The notes: generated by a model from the letters alone, not told the origin. A stretch of DNA of 64,000 bases from Neodontobutis hainanensis (GCA_024349245.1 JALDNG010000048.1:1009001-1073000), one strand, 5' to 3'. Positions 35,176-48,031 are shown, counted from the first letter of the stretch. Numbers and translations are program-made.

Positions 35176-35615
35176 GATTTGAGTAATTTTTTTATTCTTA
35201 CCTGGCATGATAGTTTTCTTGCACTCATGGCACTTTGAAGAATATTCATTGGAGTAGCACTCAGTGCAGAGGAGCTGCTCATCTTTAGTAGAGAAGGGCT
35301 TGTCCACCAGTGAGCGCTTACACTGGAAGCACTTAAAACAATCCTCATGCCAGTGACGGTCCTTGTAGGACAGGTCCTGTAATGAACCAGAATGTAATGA
35401 ACAGTTAATACTGAGAGAACAAACATTCTTAGAGCCAGGTACTAGTTGTAGCTCCTTACCCTGGAGTTGCAGCCAATGGGCTTCTTGCACTCTTCACAGG
35501 TGTTTGAGTACAGGCTCTCGTAACATTTCACACAGTAGGGATTCTCCTCTCTCAGAACATATTTCTTCCCAAACAGGGACTCTTTGCAGTAGTGACAGTC
35601 ATACCGCTCTGTCAT
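34412..35615 (-). CDS. fhl2: Four-and-a-half LIM domains protein 2
   Basis: Five coding exons on the minus strand, in transcript order 35615-35460, 35376-35202, 35073-34904, 34833-34647 and 34563-34412. All have GT-AG borders and matching phases (0, 1, 0, 1). They encode 279 residues, the same length as human FHL2. The protein starts MTERYDCHYCKESLFGKKYV (half LIM). Four full LIM domains follow, about residues 40-92, 101-153, 162-212 and 221-275, each with the Cys/His zinc ligands (for example WHEDCFKCFQC, CxxCYSNEYSSKC, WHKDCFLCTSC, WHNDCFNCKKC). It ends CPECGKDI. FHL2 is a scaffold and transcriptional co-regulator, strong in heart, that shuttles between focal adhesions or sarcomere and nucleus. 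A 5' UTR segment 35616-35634 precedes the ATG after an acceptor, so at least one upstream non-coding exon exists. The FHL2 blocks KTIMPG, QPIGTKSFIPKD and ISGLGG exclude FHL1/3/5. Confidence 0.97.
35121..35173. repeat. (TA)n microsatellite in a short fhl2 intron
   Basis: About 26 TA units inside the 128-bp intron 35074-35201 of fhl2. Confidence 0.95.
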
Positions 35616-35634
35616 TTTGACTCAGAGTAGTCAC

Positions 35635-37309
35635 CTAAGTCATGGAAGGGCAAAGCAGCATCAGCAACATTAGACAATGTAGTATATTTAGAGCAAGGGA
35701 GACCTTTTTAGAGCTTCAAATATGCAGAAAGGACTCAATATTGGCTTTTCAGTAGAATAACGCACATCCTCTTTTCACTTTTCTTCTTATCCTGTCAGCT
35801 CTTCATTTTGTTCTGTGCGTCAAGAGTGAAAGGTGACAGATGAGGACGATATAAATAAGTTCTATCAGCCCTGCTTAGAGACAGTCAACTCTTGCCCTGC
35901 TGCATACCAACGCCTTCTATGCCACCATACACTGACCCATCCGTCCCCTCACCTCCAGCTGTCATCACCAGATCCCTGTGTCGCCAGGGTACGTGGGTTG
36001 GAATGGAATTTGTAATAATGTTACTCACGAGCTGCAGCTGTTGATGGTAGGCCTGCAAAGCCTTCTGGTTATCCCATCTCTGCTTAAATACTGTTGGCCA
36101 TAGTGTGCCCATGCAACGGGGTATAGCTTGTGCCTTTTCTGTTAATAAGATTGGGTTTATTCCTGGGAAATTAAATGCCTAATCATTTATTCAACTTCCA
36201 CAAGATCCCTACTTTTCTGGCCTCAATTTCTTATTTTTCCCCATCCTTTTATATTATTTTATTGTAGACATCAATTTGTCTACTGATAAGATGTATTACA
36301 AATGTGTGGTGTTGCTGACATTTAGGAGGTCTCTATCCTGTCTTAGTAGAATTTAATCTTTCTGGACCCATTGCACCTAGTGCTTCCAACCCCTCCCACA
36401 TTCTTCCATTGTCTGTCGCTCCCACAATGACTCACCTAGCTTAGAAAAGGGTTTATCCAAGACCTAAAAATAAAAAAGATAATCTGAAGTCACACAAAAA
36501 CCCTCCAACTATTCAGACATGTCATGCAGCTGTTTTGTATAGCCTCTGATGAAGGGCCTTTGATGCTGCCCATCTGGGAGTTTGTCATTTCAGAGGGCAT
36601 GAAGCCAAAGTGAGTCAAATCCACCTGATGACAAATGACTGGCCGCCATACAAACGCTAAATAGCCTTTTATCCATTGGAACCACGTACAAAGATTTAGT
36701 AACGTATTTTAGTCATTAATTGACCTCTGTATGGAAATTACAGAAAACTATTATATAATGTTTTTACTTGTTTTCTCTAAAAAACAGATTTGTACCTAAA
36801 TACAGGGAAACTAATTTAAATCTCAGTTCTGCCTGTAACCATTAAACCCAGGTTTGAGTATAGTTAGTTAGATAAAGTGTAAAATGCAGTGTAGTCTACT
36901 TGTAATAATAAACTCAACTATTGCAAATCATAAGCACAATATTTGACCTAAGTTCTATTCTATATTCAGTTTCTGATTTCTATTATTTTACCAAAACCTA
37001 ACCAAATGGACAATGGTACATATAAGAAAGACATATGCAAGTGAGTAATGAGGAGATGCGATAAGGACAGAAGAGTGTAATGATCCCTGCGCTCTGAGGC
37101 TGTGGATATAGTCTAGTGCTTAAGCAAAGTCGGAAGAAGAAAATGAGATTTAATAAAAGTGCAAATAGGAAGGGGTGCAAAGAGGTGCAGGTCGAAACAG
37201 ACGGGGAGGCCAGAGCACAGAGCTGTGTTCTGGAGGATGAATGATGGAGGGCGGTGGAAGGTGAAGGGGTGAAAACAGTGAATGGAGAGATGGCTGAGAT
37301 GGCTCTTAC
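35635..37309 (-). other. Putative first intron of fhl2
   Basis: Lies between the acceptor at 35635-35636 (minus strand) of the first coding exon and a candidate donor at 37308-37309. No coding exon is recognised; only short open frames are seen. Confidence 0.4.
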
Positions 37310-37491
37310 CTTTGGTCTGAGGAGTGCGTGCCTGTGTGGAGTCTAGGCAGACTGAGCCTGGAGGCTCCTGTGAGCTCTACATACTCATGATTGCATTACT
37401 CCACCCATCGGGGACTAATTGAAAAAATGGGAGGGGCGTTGGAGGGGCAGTAGTGCAAGGGGTTCTTTTAGAGAGCATCTATAAATACAGT
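37310..37491 (-). promoter_or_regulatory. Putative fhl2 promoter and non-coding first exon
   Basis: On the minus strand, a good donor (ACCAAAG|GTAAGA, exon end 37310) is preceded by about 140 nt of GC-richer sequence. A TATA/MEF2-like motif CTGTATTTATAG (37490-37479) and CCCCTCC boxes lie upstream. This is consistent with a muscle-type TATA promoter starting near 37455. The assignment is from position and motifs only. Confidence 0.4.
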
Positions 37492-37499
37492 AGTGCTTC

Positions 37500-39995
37500 A
37501 GAGATAACCCTAAGCCCCCCGTTTTACCCACTCATTTATCCCTGGGGCAATGTGGCCTTTTAAGGTCACTTATATGTACAAATGAAACCTTTCACTCAAG
37601 TCCTGTTTTAGTGCAGAACTTAGAAAGTGAGCTATTCTCACATATCTGGGGTTATCATTATTACAACAGTAAACACCATTTAAACAAACATGTAATCTAA
37701 TATTCAGTTTTATGTTTTGACAATGGAAAAGATGCCAAGGGTCAAAAATCAACGGCTGTTGCCCTGTGAGATTTACCCCTACTCAAGTGTCTCATCTGTC
37801 TGTACCTCACTATATTCCTCCTCACAGGGGACTCCCCTTCAATCCCAAAGCTTCAGTGGTTATTGTATCCAGGCCCATTAATGATACTTGGTTTCTATGA
37901 TATCTAGCACTATTCTCTGCAGCCCCTGGTCTTGTTCACACTGCTGCCTCCAGGATCCATGGTCCTTCTCTCTCAGGCAGGCTTCCCTGACCTGGTGGTC
38001 TCTGGACACTCTCCAGTGGCAAAATGCGTCAGCAGTGCTCCACTAACACTCAAGAGCTCTATTTGCAGAACACCACACAGAGCTTGGTGCCTTGCTAAGC
38101 TGTTGTGTGATAGTGTGTACTTCAACATTTGTCTGCATTGGACTTAAAATGGTTAGCGAAAAGCTTTGATCTAAAATTAAACAATGTAATTCTTAGTATA
38201 TGTCAAAAATGCTACAAGGTTTATTTTAAAATTTGCAAACAAGAAGCTTTGTCTTTACACTACAAAATTGAAATCCTATGATGGCTTGTTAAAGAGGACA
38301 GAAAGTCTTATTACTCCCAAGGAAATGACGAGGCATACTGTAAATCTCATTACTGGGCCTGCTGTGAAAGGCATTTGGCTCTTTTTGCAAAAATTATATA
38401 TTCTAGTTCGTGTTTTATGCACTTATTATAATGTTGGCAACAAGTTTAATACCCAAAGATTTTGGAGTTTAATTTTGAACACTTAATAGACTGCCATCCT
38501 GTTCTTGTAAGTAAACGCATTATTCTTTAAACCTGGAAAATAGTCATTTAGTTAATTGAATTTCAGACATGTGGTCTAATTAATGTCTCAAGGGGCAAAT
38601 GATCAACTGAAACCTTGCCAGGCACTGAACCAGCATGCGACAGTTCCTGTGGTCTCCACCATTTGTCAGTCACATCTTTTCAGCTAATACAGAGCTATCC
38701 CTCTCCCCCAATGCCTACAGAGCCAGGCCTCACTGCTATGAAGACCAAGAGATGAAGCAGCAGCTGTTTGGGCACAACAAGGCTAGCATGAGGCTAAAGC
38801 CTGGTACTTACCTTTAAAGCAAATGCAGCTTTGTGAAAAGGTCAAGCCTTGGAGACTCTATTAAGCTAGGACCCTACTCATCACTAGTGGACCATTAATC
38901 ATTTTCTATATGATCCTTGAGAAGAAGTTCAGAGTTCTGTTGTCTGACAGCCTGAAATGGATCCCACCAAAGGCTTTGAGGAGCATGCAATGTTTTAATG
39001 AAGGTCTCTAAAGACCAATCAGGACTGATGAAGGAGGACAGAATCATTTTGGCCTCACAGTGGAAATATGGTAATGAGAGCTTAGCGCATAGGCAACCCC
39101 TGGCAGTAACGTCTATACAGTGTTGACATAATAAGACGTTTAACCCTTTAACTTTATGATGGCACCCATGTTTCAACGGACACAGAAAGCTGTATGTACT
39201 CACTATTCACTTATTTTCATTGGGACAGGAGGCAAACAGGTTGAAATCACTTATGTCTCATTGAGATTTGGATCAATTTGCATACGTCCAGTGACACCCA
39301 GATAAATGGTCTCACACACAATGACCACGATGACTCTGGTTTGATTTATATAAAGACTATTCTGGACTATTAAAGCAACACAGCTTAACATTTCAGGATT
39401 TGCACATAAAGAACTTTGTCTGCAGAACTCACTGCACTCAGAACTGGTACGTCTCAATATTTAGCACAAATAAGTTGGATGTGTGGAGAGGTGTGTTGAT
39501 CAGCAAGATGATGTCATGCCCCATTACTCAAATATACTTGGGAAGTATCAGGGTGGGCTGGGCTGACTATGAAATAATGGCTGTAGATTCTTTTTTTCTG
39601 GCTTATTTTAATGGTTTTGAGTTGATGTGTTCAAAAGTTTCATAGTGTTAGTTTACATGTTATGTTCCTATAGGGGCTTGTGTAATCAAATTCAGTGGCT
39701 GGAACAAAACTGCTCTGATACTAACTAAGTTTAAACAAATTAGGTTTGAACACAGTATAGTCTGTGGCTTTGAGGGATGCTCTGAGGTCAAACATGCATT
39801 ACTTCTTAGCTTTTGCAGTTTGACAGTATAAACACCAAAAGCTTTAAAGGCTGTGGGGATTTGAAAGTTAATGTTCGATAACTCGATAATAGGATACTCG
39901 CAAATTCTGCATACGTCTTACACTGTCAGCGCAGATCTTGTTCACTAAAGTAATCCAAATGAGTAGAATGGAACAAATGCCTCCCTTGTTTTTTC

Positions 39996-40058
<63 letters not shown>

Positions 40059-41910
40059 AACTTGTATTTTATATTGACGTGCTGTGTATACTTGGAGCCA
40101 TGGCCGTGATGTGAGCTATATATGACACAGCAAATCCTTTATCGTTTAGCCTGGTGTTGTGTTCCAGGGCAGCTAAATCCTGTTAAAGATGGGGGGATGT
40201 TTCAAGCTCCTTTATTTAGACTACCAAGTTAGATTTATTTTCTTTGTTCTGGGTGTGTCTACCGCTTTTCACAATGAAGCATATAGAGAGAGAGACATAG
40301 ACCGATATAGGGAACCCTCTTGAGTTTTAATGTGGGTATGGTTAAGAAAACTGAAATATTATGCTCCTATACTGTTTCTGGGATAAGTGTTGGTCTTAAT
40401 TATTTGGTTGTGTCTCTAACTCGTGTTCCCGTTTAGAATAAAGTGCTCATCTGACCTCACTTATCTGCAACTAGGCTCCTCTGTCTCTGGCTGCATTTAT
40501 CTCACTAATTCTGTCTGTTGCAAGACAAGGACAGCTGTCATGGTGAAGCTTTGGCTCATACAAGCTCACATCACAGAATAATGATTCATTCATTTCATTA
40601 GAAACGGTTAGAATTGTTTCTGTGTAATTTCCCTGTAACCATTTTCCTGAAACATGACTTTTACATAAACTGGTAACTCTTTCTTTTTATTTTACTATAT
40701 TTGTTCATTTTATTCTACAGCTGCTGTAGTTATGCTACAGTTATTTGACAACATGAATGGAGATATTATTGTGCTCTGAGGGTTGTATGTATAGACATTT
40801 AGCTATACTGTACTTTTGTATTAAGGTTTGTGACACAAGATGGTAGTATTAAACACTGAATTAATTGAACAGTCAACTGAATAAGATAAAATCTAAAAAG
40901 CTAAAGTACATCTAACTTGATAAGTCAATGGTTTATATGTTTATAATCTATTATTAAGTTGTGTTATTTAATAATTGGAGTTTAATAATTGGAGTGTTTC
41001 TCTGTAATTGTTTGACTTTATTGACTTATTTGTTTTCTTAGAATCAAATGTCAACATGTTATTAATCAACCAAGACAATTTATGGTTATATAATGCCCAC
41101 TTCTTTTTGCATTAAGGATGGTTGAAAGATCTTCTTCCTTGAATTCCCTCTCAGACCCTGAGGAGTCATGTGAACATACTCAGGGCAATCTTTTTAGATG
41201 ACCTGAAAGGATCTCATTTAAACATCCATGTTGGTGCCAATTTAAAGTCAATGTGTCATTACAAATGTCTTCAATAGTATCTAAATCACATAGATTCAGA
41301 TTATTAAGTGAATTAGATTCTGCAGATATGTCTGAAGAAGTACATAAAAACAATAACAAGTTGGGTCTAAAAGTCAGCTACTGTATGCATCACATGAATA
41401 TCAATAGAATATGATTTTTAAAGCACTACACAAAAATATAAACAGGACACATTATTATTCAGTGATGTGTAATGCTATTGACACCTGCTTCTTCCTGCTG
41501 CTGTAGAAATGGCCATCTAAAATACTGTAGATATTTGTTTTTGTATCTGGGCAAAGGCTTGGATATTGTGAGTCTGACAATAACAGTGACAGCTTTTAAC
41601 CCTCTACGAACCCAGCGCTGTGAGTGACGTTTAATTGGCTCAAGTCTCAACTCAAGAATTATGGTCAAAAACCTTAAAACGCAACTCAGACGTAATACAG
41701 AATATAATGAAGATATATTTAGCCATATTTACTGAAGGAATGGCTGCTGAATGATAACCATAACTGGGCAGCCTGGTTTATCACATACATCAACACTTTC
41801 CATCAGGTGGACTTAAGACAAGAGGCCTTCCTGCCAAAATAAACTTCCCGTTTCATCAGCATGGTAACTATATCTCCACCGAGCTGCAGGCCCTCAGTTG
41901 TCACTCAATG
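37500..41910. other. Intergenic between fhl2 and nck2, left part
   Basis: No gene recognised; open frames are short and unrelated to known families. Contains (TA)n at 40000-40053 and a 14-bp tandem duplication (TTTAATAATTGGAG twice) at about 40967-40994. Confidence 0.5.
40000..40053. repeat. (TA)n microsatellite
   Basis: About 27 uninterrupted TA units. Confidence 0.95.
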
Positions 41911-41915
41911 GGATG

Positions 41916-42289
<374 letters not shown>

Positions 42290-42533
42290 CTGGATCTGAA
42301 AATGGAAAACATCCAGTTTGTAGCTACAGTTACAGCTTTGACTAGAATTTCTTAGATTGATTATAATAGGTCAAGTTCCCTTTGGACTTAATAATACAAG
42401 GGCACAAAAGATAAATTATTCAGATGGATATTTACAGCTCAAATCCCAGCAGTTGTACTGCTGTTGTATAATGTTACAAGAGGACTGTACTCTTACAGGT
42501 GTAATTAATAAATACATTAATCAATTCTAAAGT

Positions 42534-42718
42534 GTCCCTAGTGAATAAATGTGAGAGTGAATGGTTGTCTGTCACTGTCTGTCTCTATATGTTAGCTCTG
42601 CAACGAACTGGCCACTGTCCAGGGTGTACCCCGCCTCAGGCCCAAAGCTGCTGGGATAGGCTCCAGTCACCTGCGACCCCTAACGGGACAAAGCGGTAGA
42701 AAATGAATGAAAAAAAAT
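42534..42718 (+). mobile_element. 3' part of the teleost SINE-like repeat
   Basis: Reads 'aaagtgtccctagtgaataa', 'gagtgaatggttgtctgtca', 'aactggccactgtccagggt', 'gtaccccgcctcaggccc', 'gctgggataggctccagtc', 'gcgacccctaacgggacaaa', 'gcggtagaaaatgaatg'. This is the well-known tail of the abundant fish repeat whose head is at 15861-16115. It is truncated at the 5' side. Confidence 0.75.
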
Positions 42719-43080
42719 GAATAATCAATTAAACCTTAAAATCTAATAATATTGGCTGGATGTTAGAGTTTGACATGCAACTCAGCCCTTTCAAATTATT
42801 CTTAGTCAGCTGTGTTAAAACAAGCTTAAAATGTGAACAAATATTAATTTCTTACTGAACTTCTTATGTTCAGTATGTTAGTTATTTTCCGTGCAGGTGA
42901 AAAGTATACCAATACATTGGTTATTAGCACTGAAATGTCTAAGTGTAAGCTCTGATTGCTTGCTTTAGGATTTGGGGAGTCTTTTCTTCCCTTTTTACCA
43001 GAAAGTGTGTCATTTGTTAACCAGATATCCAATACTAAAATGGCTTGCCTTGATTTGACCTATACACATGAAAAGCAAAC

Positions 43081-43510
43081 TCAAAACATACTTATTTCAC
43101 CAAACGTGGGGTGATGTGTACCCCCACCCCCACCCCCCGACTCTGCTCCAGTGCGAGGACCCCCAGCTCATCTTTCATCTACCTTGATGTTGGCTGAGGT
43201 CCCATCCACCTTATACACACACACACAGAGTGGACACTGGACTTGTCAACATAAATGTTTTTTGTGAATATGTTTTGTATTTATATGTATTTTTTCAACT
43301 GTCCTGGACACATTCTTGCACGGCCTGTCTGTGGTTCTCCCTGAGGTTTCTTTTTTTTTCCCGGCTGGGTATTTTGGAGTTTTTCCTCACCCTGATGGAG
43401 GGTCTAAGGACAGGGGATGTTGTCTAGTGCAGTCTGTTAAGCCCTTTGAGGCGGCTGTTGTTGTGATATTGGGCTATACAAAAATAAATGTCTTGTCTTG
43501 TCTTGTCATG
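43081..43510 (+). mobile_element. Teleost retroposon with (TCTTG)n tail
   Basis: Contains 'gcctgtctgtggttctccct', 'gaggtttcttt', 'ggagtttttcctcaccctga', 'gagggtctaaggacagggga', 'tgatattgggctatacaaaa' and 'ataaatg', ending in three to four TCTTG units. I recognise this arrangement from a frequent fish repeat ending in pentanucleotide tandem units, as non-LTR elements do. No coding part is present. Its 5' edge near the C-rich tract at 43121-43138 is approximate. Confidence 0.65.
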
Positions 43511-43859
43511 AAGACCACCTGCTCCTCTATCATGGATGCTCTGCCCCCTTGTGATGTATAATTTTCTCTTTTACAAACACACATCAGCTGAGGCCTTGTT
43601 TCATCAGCAATCGCTTTGATGCAAAACTCACACACGTGGCTTATAACTATCTTATTTATGCAATATTATACTTTTGTTACAGACTGCAAAACTGGACGGT
43701 TATCATTTCGATTCTTATATTTCCAGTGTAGGAACAACGTTACAACACATGGAGGTGCTGTAAGTATACAAACTGCAATAAAAAGGTTGAACTCTAATAA
43801 TAAGTTGTGTTTTACAGCTCAGTTTGAATGTTTGTGTAGTGATATAGCCGTCACTACAA

Positions 43860-44133
43860 AGACAAAACAGACTGTGAAAACACTGCACAGGAGGGGCCAG
43901 AGCAGGCTCTACCTCCCGAGAAGACTGTGGTCTTTTGGACTGAAGGGGGCCCACCTTAGGACTTTCTATGACTCTGTGGTGGCATCAGCAGGTCTGCTGG
44001 AGCAGCTGCATCAGTGATAGGAAAAGGAAGAAGCTGGACAAGGTCATCAGGAATCCAGCTCTGTCCAGGGCTGTTCTGCTGTTGCAAAATGCAATTTCCC
44101 CATTCTGGGACAAACAAAGACTTTCGTATCTTA
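43860..44133 (+). mobile_element. LINE reverse transcriptase C-terminal fragment with tail
   Basis: One frame reads QSRLYLPRRLWSFGLKGAHL then RTFYDSVVASAG, the conserved 'RLY-x-LRRLRSFGV ... LRTFYDSVVAS' stretch of fish CR1/L2-like reverse transcriptases. After a frameshift near 44000 a second frame continues SSCISDRKRKKLDKVIR. The segment ends with 'gcaatttccccattctggga' and 'caaacaaagactttcgtatc', a typical LINE tail. It is inactive: no palm catalytic motif and broken frame. Confidence 0.75.
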
Positions 44134-44299
44134 TAGCTTCAATCCTGGATAGGCTAGTGCTTAGACAGATTGAAACTATAGATGTTTGTCTGGGCCATTT
44201 TGATTTAGTAGCCCATAGTTCCACTGTCATCAGAGCGGGGCGACTATACAATCTAGCTGCAGCGTGTGGCTTTTCCTCTGCGCTGTCCTGAACCCGTCC

Positions 44300-44946
44300 C
44301 GGCGCTGGTGACGTCACTGAGGGGGGCCCGGTCCGTGAAGCTGCACAAAAACAGTGACATTACAACGGAAGTTTACTTTCAAAGTAAGTGCTAGCCCAGC
44401 AGCCTTCAGTTGCTCTCGTATCAAGACCTAATTATAGACAATCACTGGTGAAGACCCAATAAAATATATTAGACTAAACCATCAAAATAACATATGTATT
44501 AACAAAGAATATCCTGTTAAAGATGAGTAAAATAAGACTAGTTTTTACCTGTAAATATCGTAAAAGCAATACAGTGACTTTAGACTTTTTTTTAAAATCA
44601 CATGCTAACCCTAAACCTAAAAAAACTAAGTTAAATATCTACAAATAAACCTGTTAACATGCTTTTGTTGTGAAGGCTGGCGTCGGGCCTGCGCTGTTCA
44701 TCCTGTGTGACTTGACAGAAGTGATTGAGGTGGAGGCAGCCAGCCTGAGACAGAAAAACAACCGACGAAAGGGCAACCCATGTATGGCCTGTCCGTGTTA
44801 AAAAAAAAAAAAAAGATTTGTGAAAGCCTCAAATATGTGGATCTAAAGGATTGTTTCGTTTTTAAGCGTGCCCAGTTACTTGTGCGGGTGTCTGTTGGCT
44901 ACTTGAGTGTCGCCGTTTTCCCATTCTCACTGGAGTGAACACTAAG
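44300..44946 (+). promoter_or_regulatory. Putative nck2 promoter and non-coding first exon(s)
   Basis: A CpG-bearing zone directly after the LINE remnant. It contains a full CRE TGACGTCA (44309-44316), an ETS-like ACGGAAGT (about 44365-44372) and two good donors, AAA|GTAAGT (exon end 44383) and CTAAG|GTAAGC (exon end 44946). The latter ends a CpG-rich stretch from about 44870. One or both could be non-coding first exons spliced to the coding exon acceptor at 60160. This is inference; no transcript data. Confidence 0.4.
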
Positions 44947-46842
44947 GTAAGCAGTGTGACCGCAAATGAACTGTACAACTTGCTCCACTGGACTGCGCTT
45001 CTTCCTTTGCTTTTCTGTGTTTCACTTTCTCGTTTCTGTGGGATACTGGCGGGATCTTTTCATTTACAAACAGTCGTAAAAGTTGGGAGTGGAGCGGTGG
45101 CGTGCTCGTGCCACTTTCTCCATTTGTCGCTGGGTCTTTGTCCACTCATATGTGGTTCACTTGTTCGTGCTAAAACCTCGGTTAGCCTTTGTGCCGAGTG
45201 GATAGCGCACTCCGTTTGGCTGAAATTCATATTTTAAGACAAGAAACACTCGGTTTAAGCTTTTCCATCAGTAATTGACATTTTATTTTTGACATATGTT
45301 TGAAGGCCTGTTCACCCAGACTGTAACAGAGCACCGACAGGTCCTTACACCATTCCCATGAATTTGTTTGCCGAGGCTATTTTGTTTGTTTAGCCGATCA
45401 CTATGTTGTTTTACACATACTTTACAAAGCTAACACCTCTGATGTGCTGTTGTTGAAACACAAAACCGTTTGTATTAGACCATCTTTTATATGCGTAAAA
45501 TGTAGACTGGTGCCACATGCTGAGCTGAGCCGTGCTGTCAGTGTGACTAGTGGCTAATGTGGGTAACTGCAGCGTCACTCTGGTACCACAGCATCCACAT
45601 TTACTTACTCAAAACTTACACCAACAGATTGAATTTATTCAGGGTTTATTACAAGAAAGGAAGTAATCGTTTTCCTTGGCCGTTTGCCGTTGGTGAAGTC
45701 ACAGCTACAGCAGGTAGACAGTCATGACACACCTTTTCCTTTGACACGCCCTCTCTCAGGAGCACCATGGTAACGCGCATTTCTAGGACAGGGATCATGC
45801 AACAATGAAACTCAAAGGCAGTGCTCATAAAAGCTGGTTTCTCTTCTTAAATGTAGATGTCTTCACTGTCATATTTTACTCAATGAATGGGACCTCCTCA
45901 AGTTACAATAAGAGTTGTTTGTGTGTTTACAAGGGGACAGCCAGGTGGATGCTGCTCAGAACCACAATGCTTTATTTGCTCAGTTTAATAGCGGTGTCTA
46001 GATGGGCTACTGCCCTTTTATCTGTTTGTGTCTCTTTTGGCCAACATTGTTATTATTATTATTGTTGTTGTTGTTATTACTATATTTTTTTCCCACTACA
46101 TGTATTTTGATGTGTCCTTTTTGACCCCCAATCCTGGCTGGTGCATTTATTTGGATGGTCAATGCAACTAGGCAGATCTAGGCTTTGCGTAAGCCATTTA
46201 CACATTTAGATACAAACACAGATAGCGGACACGCCTCTTCAAACTAACTCGTCATACTTCCAAGTACTCAATGGATCATTTGAACTTTTAGTCTAAAACA
46301 ATTGCTTTGTTATTACCAACATGTCTTGATTTATTTTTTATCAGTTTAATCATAATTTCAAAGGAAAGACGGTTGTGTTTAAGAGAATTCAGACGTTTGA
46401 TAAGACTTTAATCATCCTAATGTGCCCTCATTAGTGTAGCTGATTATAATGAACTACAGCACCAAAAGTGAAATGGGTGGAAAGTTTATGTTTAGTTCTG
46501 TCTCATGGTCTTTCCACAGATTAATGTGACCTGAACACCTTTAGTAAAACACAAAAACACACTCGACACACAATTATGGATGTGTCTGATAATCAGTTTT
46601 TTAATCAACTTACGTTTACATAGCCATAAAATATGAACACCTGTTATTGAAATGGGATGTTGATAATAGATTTCCTAAAGTTACCCATTTAGGACACGTC
46701 TCATTTTTTACTTCAGACAACATGTCATATTTTACTTGACCCATTTTTAGTTGCACATTATTCATGATTTGATTCATTGCTTTGCTGATGCTCCACCAAA
46801 TTGCAGCAGAGAATATCACATGTCAGAAGTGTTTTTTTTTAT

Positions 46843-46866
46843 ATTTATTTATTTATTTATTTAATT
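46843..46866. repeat. (TTTA)n microsatellite
   Basis: About six TTTA units after a T-run. Confidence 0.85.
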
Positions 46867-47569
46867 TTTTATGAATACCTTATCTCTGCTGGGGAAGAGA
46901 GAAATTTTCCAGCAGGCACCAATGCGTGGTCAGGAGGTAACAATACTCTTGAGGATTATGACCGGAGCAAGATAAAGGCCCATTGTTGTGGTGAGCATCT
47001 GTAATCTAGGTTGGCATGGAACCAGTGCCAACATTTATCCATAACACAGTGAAAAAACTACTTTGACAGAATCTTGGTGCACTTCCTCGTCCTATTGAAT
47101 GTCACAGATGCCTGTGAATATTCCAAAAATGACTGAAGGATGAACTTTTAAGTGAATAAAGATGGCTAGTGGTTCTAGTATTCAGCGTATATCTGTTCTA
47201 CTCATTTGTTGTCTCTGTTATGTCTTGTTCGGGCTACATTATTTTGGTATGGTTCACACTACACAACTGTCGGACTTGTGATTGTAAGATGCTGTGACAG
47301 GGAATAACAGACTACATGCCCTTTTTACCCCAACTGGTCGGTCAGGTCTCCAAAACAACGTAATGTTGCCCAAACACAACATGGGAAATGACACGACTCC
47401 TGTGCAAAAGAGGAAAATGGAAACACCGTTTTCCTGATTTTTCTCCACATGTCTCATCCGTCATCAGTCTCATCCAACATTGGCTGAAGCTTGTTGGGTT
47501 TACATATGCCAGTTGCGCATACACATATATAGAGAAAAGATTAAAGCAAAGACATCGGGACTTGGTTTT

Positions 47570-47700
47570 CAAGGGGAAGACATTTCTTCTGTTAATCCAA
47601 TTCTGAATTCAACTGGTAAGAGAGCTGAGTTTTAGCTCTAGAAAGAGGGGTTTGACCTGTAACTAACAGACCAGGCTGTTCTTGTCTCATAGTTATTAGT
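47570..47700 (+). repeat. Dispersed repeat fragment (family A), second copy
   Basis: Shares several blocks in the same order with 16175-16340: 'gaagacatt', 'aattctgaattcaactgg', 'agctctagaaagaggggttt', 'gacctgtaactaac', 'gaccaggctgttcttgtct'. The segment before it (47250-47570, starting 'ggttcacactacacaactgt') may belong to the same or an adjacent element. Confidence 0.5.
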
Positions 47701-47834
47701 ATCATGTGAGTTGTTAATATCACTGTTCCATTCAAGTGTTTGTTGTCCTAGATTGAAAATGTATTGTTTTAGATTTTAGAACACTGTTGTAAATAGAAGG
47801 CACACCGTATCTGAGGCCACCTCTTCTGTTCAGA

Positions 47835-48031
47835 GAAGCCTTTTCCATTTTAACAAAAATGGCTTCCTTCACACCTCTCTCAAAACATCAGGCCTCTCTG
47901 GACATTGCTGTCCGCAAAGGAATGCCCTTTCTCTTTGAGGTGGAGGTGGACTACAGACTCAGCTCCACCAGACTCCAGTGTCCAGTAGCATTTTATGGCA
48001 CACGCATTACCTCCATCACTAAGAGCAAGAG
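47835..48031 (+). other. Unassigned exon-like open segment
   Basis: Preceded by a strong acceptor (cacctcttctgttcag) and followed by a donor (AAGAG|GTAAAA). From ATG 47859 the frame reads 58 codons without bias toward repeats (MASFTPLSKHQASLDIAVRK ... FEVEVDYRLS ... ITSITKSKR). It ends at a TAA that overlaps the donor. Local base composition is clearly higher in GC than the flanks, as coding exons here are. I do not recognise the protein and see no partner exons. It could be an exon of an unrecognised gene, an alternative nck2 leader exon, or chance. Confidence 0.3.

Noticed and set aside
43616..44317. Possible host gene from several overlapping open frames
   Set aside because: The readable parts match LINE reverse transcriptase with a frameshift and end in a LINE tail.
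45805..46110. 101-codon plus-strand open frame ending in Tyr/Cys runs
   Set aside because: Its end is translation of ATT/GTT tandem sequence; no splice sites or family support.
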